NCBI GenBank assembly: GCA_009823395.1
Contig: CM020506.1
Coordinates: 18,253,501 to 18,317,500, forward strand
Origin: Thamnaconus septentrionalis
Lineage: Eukaryota; Chordata; Actinopteri; Tetraodontiformes; Monacanthidae
DNA: 64,000 bases
Direction: 5' to 3'
Part shown: in pieces, positions 49,701 through 61,700 of the stretch
Numbering within the stretch: position 1 is the stretch's first letter
Layout of the letters: each line of letters begins with the position of its first letter
Made by a program: the position numbers and the translations under genes
The notes under the pieces: model-generated
The model's database searches: none
Told to the model about the DNA's origin: nothing
What the model saw: the letters and a program-made list of their open reading frames with translations, nothing else

Positions 49701-52700
49701 ACCGCCGCCGCGCCGCCGCCGCCGCCACAGGCGAGGATGAGCAGCTCGTCCAAGTGCAAACGAAAGGCACGGATGTAGTCGGCGAGCCGTCGACGCCGCA
49801 GCCCCACAACGACAACGCCGAGATGCAGATCCCCCATAGCTCCACCCTGGCGCCCAAGATCAGCGGTGAAGACCAGAAACACTGGCCTTTCTACGTCCAA
49901 ACCGGTGAGCGCCACTTTTCCAACAGGAAGTTCCAGCGATGTCATATATATATATATATTTATATAGATTTCAATTTCAAAATCTTCAGCCGTCGCCACA
50001 TCTCCCGCCCCTCCCACTCCCTCCCTCCTGTGGCGACGCCACCGGGAGCCGAGATTTTAGCACGGCAAATGGCTTGTTTAAAGGCGGTAACGGTGCTGTT
50101 AGCATCTCACACAAAAGACAAAGCTGCGGGGCTTTTTGTCAATGCAGTGGGAGGGGCCCGGAGGCAGAGGCAGGCTGTTTGCCACAGGGTGTCCTCCTCA
50201 AGAATTTTTTTTTTTTTTTTTTTTTTAAAGTCGCTGTAGGGTCGGAGGTTTTTTTTTCCCCCTTTTTTTCCGTCTTCTCCTCTTTCTTCTTCTTCCCCTC
50301 CTTCCCAACCCACTTAGTATTGCCATCGGGTTAAGTTTTTACCATTATAACTCGGGACTCCCGTGTTGGCTTTTGTACTACCAAATGCCAAATATTGACC
50401 GGGCCCCCGATGGGCCCGGTCAATATTTGGCTCCTTCCTGCGTAAAGCCTCAAAGGTCAGTAGCACCTTCTCTTCTCCCTCTCTCTCTCTCCCTTGAGAG
50501 ACAGAGAGAGAGAGAGGAAAGCAGCAGAAAATCTCCTTGTGGACATTTTTGACTTTAGCGACCCCCAGTGGCGCCATTGAGAATGGCAACTTCGGCAGAC
50601 GGCGCCTCACGCAGTCCGCCCTTCCCCCATTGCTTTGACTTTAATGAAAAACTTGGTATTTCCCAGCAGTAATCAAACAAGTCCACTAAAGGGCCCGTGT
50701 ACTCACACACATTAGCAGCCCATTATATCATTTTTCTCCCCCCCCCTACACAGGGTCCCAAGAGCTGATAAGAAATTTGCATTATAGGGTTTTAGCCCCT
50801 TCTCTCATTTTTTTTTCTTTTGAAATTCTAATTGCGTCACTGGCGATTGTGCTTCCCAGACAGCACCGCCTTGTCCAACGTGACCCGGACCCCCCAGCCG
50901 GGGATGGGCAGGATGGTGTGGATGGTTCCCCTGGTGGTCGTGTCAGCTCTCACTCTGCTCTGCCTCATCATGCTGCTGATTGTGATGGTCTACTGGAGGT
51001 GAGTCTCAATCAGCGCCGCCGCCGCCTGTTATGAAGCTGCTTTTTTTTCACTGCTAAAAGTGAGAGTCTCAGTGGGAATCCTTCCCTTTCAAATTCACAC
51101 TCTCACATTGCGAGTCGCACGTCCAGATTCTTCCAGCCCGGCCGCTTCTCCCACGCTCGGACACGTCCCACGTGGGGGACGTTTCCTCTCGGCGAAGGTG
51201 CGTGTAAATCTTCCCACAAACAACCAGGCGGGGGCGCGAGACTGGCTGTGCTAGCGCGCGCAGCGGGCCTATTACCCCCTGCGGAATGGGGGTCAGCAGA
51301 GCCAGCAGGAGTCTCAGCTGTGTCTTCATCTGCTGGGCTAATTCCAAGACATTCTATTGAAGCGCCGGTAATTACAAAGGCCAGGCCAGTGGCTCATGTG
51401 GGATAGTTAATGAGTTACAAATGGCACCACGGACCATTTCTTCCCCTGGTCTAATGCATATTTACCCTGCGTAAAGGGCCCATTTCTAATTAGGAAGCAA
51501 TTTTTGTCAGTCGAAGATATTTTTTTTGGGGGTCGGTTTGTTTAAATTTTCCAAATGTTTTTTTTCCCTTTAGAAATACCATAAAGTGTGAGCTTATTAC
51601 TAGTGTGAGTTAATGTATTCGCTGGGTGTGGCTGAAAGTCACAGTCCATTAAATGAGACGAAGGTACGAGCGGTCGGCCTCTCCTGGGGATTGCACCACC
51701 GTTTCCTTCTCTTTGTAATTCAGCGTTAAAATGTTTGTCTCTTTCTTTGTGCTAATTAACGTGGAAAGAAGCAAAGGTGCAGCAGCAGCAGCAGCACATC
51801 TGGCAGCCTTTGGGACTAAAAGGGCTCACAGATGTGCGGCCGGGTAAATTACTAATCATTAATAACTATAATCTCACGCTGCTAGCGACCCAGCGCTAGC
51901 GCTGAAGCTGTTTTGTCCCCAGACCCTGAGCTGGGGGTGAGCGGCGGTGGGTGAGGGGCTGGTGAGGGGTCAGGGGGAGGAGGCGTCGACCGCGCTGGTT
52001 AGTTAGCTGCAACCACATCTGCGCCCACAGGGAGCCATTAGACCGGGGAGGCTGTGACGTAGAACCAGACGGGGGTCCTCCCCTCCCATCACGTCTCCCC
52101 CCTTTTTCCCCTCCTCTGTCTTCATCTCTTTTTCCTCTGCCTTCGCGTTGTCTCTTCCTCTTCCCCCGACCCTCAGTTTGTTTGTTTGTTTTTTTTCCCT
52201 TCGCCCCGTCGTCGTAGCTTTTTGCGTTGCGGGCGAGCTTTAGTCTCCCATCTGTTTGCAACATGACGGGTGTCTGCTCCCTCCTTTGCATCAAATACAG
52301 GTAAGATCGAACCTTCGCAGGAGGCTGGAGAGAGCAAGCGAGCAAGAGAGAGACAGACAGACAGAGAGAGAGAGCCAGAGTTACCTTGAAACTTTAGGGA
52401 GTATTTTATTTTGTTTTAAATTATTTCGAAATAATAGCTTACGAGCAAAAAAAATAGTTTTATTGAGTTCAGAGTTGGACCTTTGGGTTTTGAGCTAATT
52501 AACCGCAGTCATACAAATAAGCCGTTATGTGCCATTTATTTCACTGAGCTGATTTTGTTCTCTTTATTGGTATTTGAGAGAGATTTTCAAAGTGGGTGTG
52601 AAATTGTGTGTGTGTGTTTTTTTTTTTTTTTTTTAATGGGATTAACCACTTAATTGCAAGTAATAAACGTCAATTTGGAATTGAAATGATTAAGATGCGG

Positions 52701-55700
52701 AGGCTTTTTTTTTCCAAACGATTCGACAAAAAAAGGAACACCAAAAAAAAAAAAAAAAAAACAAGTAAAGTTAGTAAAGTTAATGTCAGTGTGTCTCATC
52801 CGGATGCTGCGGCCGATACTTTTGCCTCGGCGTGACCTGAAACCTCCCCACCGGTCCGGACTTTTACGACCTGCTTCGGCTGCATCCGAGTGATGCGGTG
52901 CTAAAGCCCTGAAGAGAAAGAAAGGAAAAAAAAAATCCTGCAAACAGGAAGTCGCCGAGGTCAACTTCCCCTTCGCTGCCGCCGCCGTGTACAAAGCGGG
53001 GAGAAAAAAGGGGAGGATTCACGCGTGTCCCTTGGAGTCGCTCGGCCGGGTTCCCTGCTTCCTGCCGGCGGCTCGAACTCTGTTGATCTCTTGCTGCCGT
53101 GGAGCTTTGTCAATGTGAGAACAATGGGATAAACTACTCATGCCTCCACCCGTGTGCACCCCCACCACCCTCTCCTCCACCCCACAGGAGATTCTTCCAG
53201 ACGGCTCACTTCTACGTGGAGGAGAGCAGCTCCCCCAGAGTGGTGGCCAACGAGAGCATTCCTGTCATCCCCATACCAGGTAAGCCTCTCTCTCTCTCTC
53301 TCTCTCTCCCCTCTCTCTCACTCTCTCTCACTCCCTCCGGGCGCCATGCTGCAGGCGCGCTCTCGGGACGCCGCTTCCAGATCTCCGGGCCGCTAATTCC
53401 CAGACGAGAGTGACTGTCAGCCTTTTAAAGGAGCTGGAGCTTCCACCTAGCTGCGTAGGCTCGCCTTAATCTGCGCAGAATGCCGGGATTAGGGTCAAGC
53501 GGCGCAGCACTGAGACATCCTCTTTTTTCTTCTTCTTCTTCTTTTGCTTTCCCTCGCCTTATCGCTCCTCTGCATCCAGAAAATAAGTCGCTCCCCTTTT
53601 TTTTATTTATTTTTTTTTTTTTCAAAAAGTTAAATTATGAGTGGAGGGCTCGACCTCACCCTCCCGTCCAGGAGGGGGAGCTCTACGAGTTGGTGCGACT
53701 CTCTCCAAATAGGTTAATCCAACCTATCAAACGCATCCGGCCCATCCAGGCGCCTGAGCTCCAGGTGCTTCTTGTCGTCCCCCAGACAGAACGCGGCTCC
53801 CATCACTGTGCAATGATTTCGGCCCCATGTTCATTTTCACGGCTTATCTTTAAAGCCAGATTAGAGAGATGTACCATCGGGCCCTTGTGGTCCTATTATC
53901 GGCGGCGGCCTTGGTGTTTTACCGCGTCCTCGGTCAGTTAGTGGCCCTTGTGCTTATGTCGTTGTGTGGACTGCTTTGCTCAGGTGTTTGTTCTTTAGTG
54001 CGTTACCATAAAGTTGTATGGGACTGAGTGCGGGACGTCCATTTTTACCATTTTTTTCCCCCTGATATAAAATGCAGCCGGCTGTTTTCATTCATATGTT
54101 TGCCCCCTTACCTGCCAGTATTTAAATATTTGTTGTTTTTACTGTATTTGTTTCTCATTAATGCACCTGTTTCCACTTTTTCCCTAAACTGGCACAACTG
54201 GCTCCCTCCAACTTTTAGCAGTTCGCACGCTCGGCTAAAGCAAAATATTGCATGAGTTCATCATCACAAAGATGTCGAGGCTGAGAATCGCTGGAACAAA
54301 ACCTCTTGCCTCGTTGAGGATGAGTCACATACTTGGAGCCATAACAAAATGTATTTATTTATTTTTTTCATTTTTTGCGTTTGACCTCGCTGATTCTTCT
54401 CTTGCTTAACATGTTTAATCGGGGGGTTGCATGTAAAACACGCCGGCTGTAATCTCTTGTTGTTTCTGTCCCTGTCAGCCAGCCAGCCAGCCAGGCAGGG
54501 GCCGTAACGGCAACAGGAACCTGGCCAACTTGTGACTAGTGCATTAAGCGACTCGTCCGCCAAAACAGGACAAACAAGCCGCGGCTAATTGTTTCTCTAT
54601 CGCTCCGGTGTTTGCATTTGCACTTTCTGTTGATTTATACGTAATGACTGAAGGGGGTGGGGGCCGGGGGGCTGTGAGGAGAGGAGGGGGGCCGTGGGGT
54701 GGGGGAGTCACCTCTGTAGGAGTTGTTTGACTGGCTTTTCGCAGCCATTAAAGCCGTTGGCGTCAGACCAGCGGCAGATAGTCAATATCGGACTTTATTT
54801 CCAGTCACTTAAAGCTCCGGGAGATTTTGTGGCTTTGATATCAGAGATGAAGAGCACAGTTGATGCCGGCATTGACTTTCCAACTCATTAGGTTTCTTTC
54901 TTGACTCTTTCTCTTTATTTTTTGTTTTATTTTTCTTCTGCCTTTTTCTCTTTTTTTTCCCACAATTGCCTTACAAATCTGACAATTTCCCCCCGGAGCA
55001 TTCGTGCTGCGCGTGTCTGAAAATGCTCTCGATTTAAGTGGAAAATGTCCAAGAAAATAAGATCTTATCGTTTGGATTAACCCATAACATTATGCTGGAT
55101 TTAAAGAATAATGAGATCGCTGATAATTTTTTTTTCTTTTTCACAACGCAATTTGGGACATAGAAGGCTATGTGTGAATGTACGTACGGCTTGTTTTCCG
55201 GCTGAGAAAAATTCAGCCTTAATTTGAATGTTCAGATCCTCGAGCTCCACGTTGCCCCGAACAATGTAAATGAGCTGGTTTAACTGACGGGGGCCGTAAT
55301 GAATTGGCTTTGACGGTGGGGTGGGCGACAAAGACATTTTGATAAATACCCATTTTAAGGCACCAGAATTCACCTTAACGCCGGAGCCAGTGAGGCCATA
55401 AAGACCCCATCTGTGACGGGCCAGGAGCTAAGACATTAGGCCGTATCAGCCGCTGTGACAGCTGGGTCCAAAGCGCGATCGTGGCAGAGTGCTGGTGACT
55501 GGCCTTATCAAAGATCCCTCATGTGTGATTGAAGCTTATTTGGCTCTGAGGAGACAGATGCTCCCTTCAACAAAGGCTCAAAATACCAAATCTTGACATT
55601 TGTGATGGAGTCCAGCGCCTTAAAACGGCACAAAATGGGCTTCTTTTATTGTCTAACCTATTTTCTTTTTCTTTTTTACCCGCACGCATCTGTGTAGTGA

Positions 55701-58700
55701 TTTAATTTGTACGTGCGCAGAGACTGCGCCTGCCTGCCTGCCATTTTGCCCCTCAGGAATAAACAAACTCAGTGTGCGTTGTTTCCTCTTGCAGACGACA
55801 TGGAGGCCATCCCTGTGAAGCACTTCGTCAAACACATCATGGAGCTCTACAAGAACAACTTGCAAGGTTTCTCCGAGGAGTTTGAGGTGCTTGGAACGCC
55901 GCTGCAATAAAAATTACATGAACAAAAAAAAAAAAAAAACTAAAGGAAAATCGGCTCAAGTGAAGATTGGTTGCTCCCTTCTTAATGAAACGCTGTCATT
56001 TGGAGTTTATGGCTTTGCTTTGATGTCAGTATTTTTCCCCTTACGAATAGGAAAAACATATTTAACACATGGGAGTCACGAATTCTAGTAGCAGTTGCTG
56101 TACATCTGTAGTGGATGATAAACAGACATGCAGCACGCAACTTGAATTCATTTTGGTGAGAATCGGCAGCGAAACAGCTGCAAAGATTCAAACTTTCAGC
56201 GGCTCTTGGGTGGAAATCTGAGCTTTAAGGATCCTGCCGCCGCCTTTAGATCGGCATGCACTGCAGGCTGTGATAGCAAATGAAAGGATGTGCTAATTAT
56301 GACCTATTTGCCATTCCATAAACGCCAGGCTTGCTTTATCTTGCGCTCTGTTTCTCACCTCCCCCGCCGCGCTCGGACCTTCCCTCGGTCGGGACCGTTT
56401 TCCCCCCAGTTTTCGCAGCGGCCGCCGCAGCAACCGCCGCAGCAACTTAATTACTCGGGAGAATCTCGGCCGGATGCGATCCTGCCCTTGCTTGAAACAA
56501 GCCAGCTCGCTGCCCCCGCTGAACAAATGCAGGGGCCGGAACGCGTTTTCTCATTTTCTCCCTTGATGAGGCGAGCACCGGTGGCGGAGCGTCGAGCTCC
56601 TCACCCTCACCACCACCACCACCAGCACCACCACCAGCACCACTACCAGCACCACCAGCACCTCGCCGCAAACACTCTCAGCCAACGAGTTCTCGGCGGC
56701 GGCGGCGGTGAGAGATTACTCTCTGCCTGTGTCAACGTGCGGGGTTGCTAATTCTGAGCAGATGGTTGAGAGGAAGATGTAGGGAAAGATCAAGAGAGAA
56801 CGGAGGTTAATTAGAGAAGGTCCGTCTGCCAGTTGAGTGGATGGGAACACGTTCTCGGCGCAGCCAGGTTAGGGAACGAGGCGAGGGCTTCACTCCGAGC
56901 GGATTCCTTCTAATTGGGGTCATTCCATGTGAAGCGAGCGCGCCTCTTCTCTTCTTTTTTTTTCCACAGTGCAGCAAAATGGAACTGTTTAAAAGGAAGG
57001 ATGGCTGTTTTCTTTTTCTCCCCCCCCCCCCTCGACTGGCTTTTTATCGTGGGTGGCTGTGATGTGATGTAGTTTCGAAAAGGAGAAGCTGCCCACGGGA
57101 ATTAGAGCACCAGTGGCAGTAAGCATCTGTTCTGCCGTGCTGTCCTTGACGAGGGAGCCCAATCCCCCCGATGGAGGTTCTGCCTTCCTCTCTCTCTCGC
57201 TCCCAAGTGGAAAATATCCGGCAAAAAAAAAAGAAAGAAAGCTTAGCACCATCATAAAAACCACATATTTTAAAGCGCTTTTATTCTGCGCGAGGGTTAT
57301 TCCATTACGGGGTCTCTTGTTGTCTGCTAACATCCATCTGCCTGGTCCCCCCCCGCCCCCAACCACTCCAGGAGGTCCAGCGCTGCACGGCAGACCTGAA
57401 AATCACGGCGGAGCACTCGAATCATCCTGACAACAAGCACAAAAACAGATACATCAACATCGTGGCCTGTGAGTCCTCCGTAAAATCCGATTACGCTGTT
57501 TACTGCCGTGGAATCCAATAATGTTTTTATTACGCGCTTTCAGCCTTTTAATAATTTACACAAGCGCGTTGATCCCTCCCCTCCCTCCCCCCTTCTCCAC
57601 CCCCTCAGATGACCACAGCCGGGTGAAGTTACGAGCCCTGGCAGGGAAGGATGCCAAGCACTCGGATTACATCAATGCCAACTATGTGGACGTACGTCAC
57701 ACTGCCTTTTGTTTGTTTGGATTTTTTTACTGTCTTTTTGTTTGATTTCATCAGCACCACCTCTGCAATCCACAGCCACTTTTTTTGGAATTTCAGATAC
57801 GTCCCAGAAATAAAAAATATTTACGCCGTCTGTATATCGGCGGTGTTGCTTACAAATCCCGCTCACATTTGCCACCAGACGACGAGGCTCCCTGAGCTTT
57901 GAGGTCAATCTATGCAGTATTGACTGCATCTTATCAGTAAATATATGCTCCTCTCCCTTTCAGGGCTACAACCAGCCGAGAGCGTACATCGCAGCCCAAG
58001 GTCCCCTCAAGTCCACGTTCGAGGACTTCTGGAGGATGGTGTGGGAGCAAAACACTGGGATCATTATCATGATCACCAACCTGGTGGAGAAAGGCAGAGT
58101 AGGTTGCCCTTTGGCTCTTGATGGAAATGTAAAGAAGACGACCTCCTCACAGGTGACTGACTAACTGTCATCCCTCTTCCCCCAGAGGAAATGTGACCAG
58201 TACTGGCCGACGGAGAACAGCGAGCAGTACGGCAACATCGTGGTGACGCTGAAGAGCACCAAAGTGCACGCCTGCTACACACTGCGGCGTTTCCTTATAA
58301 GAAACACCAAGGTCAAAAAGGTATTGTCAACTCAAGTGCTGTGCAGTCTCAGTTTTTGCACTTTGCCATAGATGTTCTCGCATCTTTTTTTTTTTTTTTT
58401 TTAAGTGCTGTGGATAATAGACGGAGCTTCTCCGAATCCAGAGGACTGTGGCTGATTGATTGATTTCACAAGCGAGAGTGAAAAAAAACAAAACAAGCAA
58501 ACACTAGAGTGACTCATCACTCTTGTAGGAAATGTCAGTGTTGGTTAGCAGAGTAGATTAAAGGGGCCCTGTTTTGGCTTCCAGATTTAATAAATTAACT
58601 TTCTTGGTCAACTTCCAAACAAGGAACGAGGTTTGTTTGGTCGAAACCTGTTCATTGACCTGTACAGGCCTTACAAAACAAACCTGTTTTGGCTCTCGCT

Positions 58701-61700
58701 CCCCCTCCCCCACCTGCTCCCTCTGTGGCTCCACCTTGGAACCGCTCGCTCCCTTGTGATTGGCCAGCCACTCACCGCTGTTAGCGCTGCCATGGCTACA
58801 TGCTCTCATGCGGTGACACCTCGCCCACTTAAAAAAAATAAATAAACAAGTCTGCAGAGGCTTTAATGTGACAATCAGCTCGACTTCAAATCCAAATGGC
58901 TTGTTTCAGCCATCAATAAATTATATGAACTGAATGACGGATGAGTAATGGCGGCCCATTCATTTTAATGGAGTTGCCCTGCGAGCGCATACACCAAAAA
59001 ATCTGGGTTACTTCTATGGGTCAATGGGAAATATGCTTTTTGGGCCGATGTTTTTTTTTGTTTGTTTTGTTTGGGTTTTTTTGCTGCAGTACCTCGAGTG
59101 GCCACTGGGAAAATCGGCACGCTGCCATATTGCCAGTCCGCTATCCAGTTCTTATAATACATCCATGATCTGAACGCATCAGCCAATCGAGAGTCGAGAC
59201 ACCGCACATAACGTGATGTCATACTTAGAATAAAGTTTTTTCTGGCAATTTTCTGGCCTTTTGAGACAATTTTTTTTAAAAAGCTTAAAGGTCCATGACT
59301 TCAAAATATACAATATAAAGATTTGTTATGATTATTTTTCTAGCTGTATGTCAGGTTTGAGTCCTGTCAACTGTTTTACAAGTGGTTATTTTTGTGTTCA
59401 TATGTATGGGGAAAAACACTAGTTTTGGGCCACATGGGATTTTCTGGCTACAGTACCTCGAGTGGCCACTGGAAAAAATTGTCTAACCAGCACCACCACG
59501 TGTGACTTCCACGCCATATTAGAAGTCTGCTTTCCAGTTCTTATAATACTTCCATGGTTTCAGTGCAGTAACACAGAAAAGGCCGGCCCATCTACAAAAA
59601 TGCGCAGGTTGTCATTTTGGATACCGAGTGCGTTATTGCTATGCTACACATCTGAAACAGTCTAATGTCATTAAAGGACCCCTTTAAATTATGAGACTTG
59701 TCTCAACATTCTTGAAAGTTTACAAGCGATAAGACTGCATTTTTCTCCGTCTTTTCTCACTGTGCGTGCGTGCGAGCGAGCGCGTGTGTGTGTGTGCGCA
59801 TGCAAGTCATATTTTCCCAGTAAATCAGCTTTGGTATTTTTTTTCCCAGTACTCAAACATCGCTAAATTTCCAGACTGCGCTTTCTGGAGGTGTCAAATA
59901 TTTTTGATTAAGAAGATTATTTTTTTTCTCGTTTACTTTGCAATACATTTCTGCTGTCAAACACTCAGCCAGCCCCTCCCGTTTTTTATTTTATTTTATC
60001 TGTAAGGAGGTGCTTTATCAGATCCTCCGCTATTAATCACCGGTGTTTGTTGGCAAAGCCGGCGCCGCACTTAAATCATCTGCTTCTCGCCGCCGTGGCA
60101 CACGCGCCGCCGCCGTGGACTGAGTGTGCTGTCACGCTTGTCGCGCAGGGCCAGAAGGGCAACCCCAAAGGGAAGCTGAACGAGCGCGCGGTGATCCAGT
60201 ATCACTACACCCAGTGGCCTGACATGGGAGTGCCCGAGTACACCCTCCCCGTCCTCACCTTCATCAACCGCTCGTCGGCGGCCCGCACGGCGGACATGGG
60301 CCCCGTCCTGGTGCACTGCAGGTACGGTACAGGGGGGCCTGGTAGGGGTTTCACCACCCTCAAAACAAAAAACAGCAGCGTATAGTAGTGTATAGTATGT
60401 CTTGTTTCCGGATTTTCAGATATATTGAGATTTTGCTTTCTTTCATGCTAAACTACCAGATAATCAGTCTTCCTGGCATGTTTCTGGCTGATGTGGGACC
60501 CCTGAAATATACACCAGTGTGTTGCAGGGAAGGGGTCACCAACCTTTTTTAACCAGAGAGCTGCTTCATTGGTACTGACTGAGTCATATGACCCACTTTG
60601 CAGCTGAAATAACAGTTTTTCTCAGTAAACCTTAAGTCAAATATTAGTTTAGTTTAGTTTATTCATATTTATTTAGAATATTTCAGGGGGAAAATGCAAA
60701 ACAATAATAAAGTCATTTAAGAATGAATAACTAATGTTGCAAAAGAAAACAATAAACAAAGAAAACACAAAACAAAAATGTGAACATATCTGAAAAGGAG
60801 TGAGAAGAAGTAAAAATCTATCTACTCCCACCCTTAATAACCTCCAATTGGTCAGCACTTGCTGCCTTCTGTGTGTTATGCTATTCTTATATAGAAAATA
60901 ATAGTACTCTTGAATTTAATGTAAAAAATGTTATGCTCTATAAATATCTATGAATGTGCACATACTGTAGTTATGCACATATACATACTGGATATGAATG
61001 TGACACAACAGCATGTTTACACAGTACACATACACAGGTGTAGGCAATATATAAGCTCTGGCTTCTGCCTGCACCTTTGCAGTTCCTTTTAGTTGCATTA
61101 TTGTATTAACATTTTTGTATTTTCTTATTTCTTTCTGTAATTTCTATGCTAATGATTGATGAACCAAAAACAAATAGAAAATAAAATACACATAAACATA
61201 CCTCAATACAAACACTGAAACACACGGACTCTTAATGCTGTTCACTATGACTTGTGAATATCATGTTTTTATACTTTTTTAAAAAAAACAATTAATGCAT
61301 GGACTTTGCTTCTGCTCCTCACTCAGATTGTTCCATAACTTTACACCCGCGATGGAAATGCAAAAGCTTTCCATGGTTGAATTCCTCTGTAGAGTTTTAA
61401 ACATCACTGTTACTAATAACACTACTCATCTATGTGAAGACACTGACCACATTAATGACTTCTCAATAATAATCAACTACCTACACCTTAATTTGGTTTG
61501 ATAAAATTTAGTATTAGATGCAGCTCAGCTAGTGGTGCTATTTTTAGAACAGGCCTGCGGGCGACTCCTCTGGTCCTTGCGGGGGCCACCTGGTGCCCGC
61601 GGGCACCGGGTTGGTGACTTTTTCTCCCAATTTTCAGAGTTCTGTATTTACCTTTGTGCTCTTCTCACCTTGTCCCTTCAGCGCCGGGGTGGGCCGCACC

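Larger units (their letters stand above)
49905..50859. other. Intron 11 of ptprg
   Basis: 955 bases. It contains a T20 run (50207-50226), a perfect 20-bp snap-back palindrome (50387-50431) and an adjoining (CT)n/(GA)n inverted repeat (50479-50516). No exon is seen. Confidence 0.88.

Noticed and set aside
49066..49740. Overlapping 224-codon frame in the spacer exon as a separate gene
   Set aside because: It lies inside exon 11 in the +1 frame, has no own start context or splice signals, and its only meaningful stretch is the acidic PTPRG-like segment. It is better explained by frameshift within the exon.
49093..50017. Long antisense frames (234 and 254 codons) opposite exon 11
   Set aside because: They mirror GC-rich coding DNA with few stops; the products are low-complexity and lack any recognised domain.
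50387..50431. The 20-bp palindrome as a microRNA precursor
   Set aside because: A 5-base loop with 20 bp and no extension is far shorter than a normal pre-miRNA stem and lacks mismatch bulges.
55707..55910. Exon 14 frame as a free-standing 67-residue protein
   Set aside because: Upstream residues are intronic; only the acceptor-to-donor part matches PTPRG. The downstream stop is kept as an intronic polyadenylation candidate instead.
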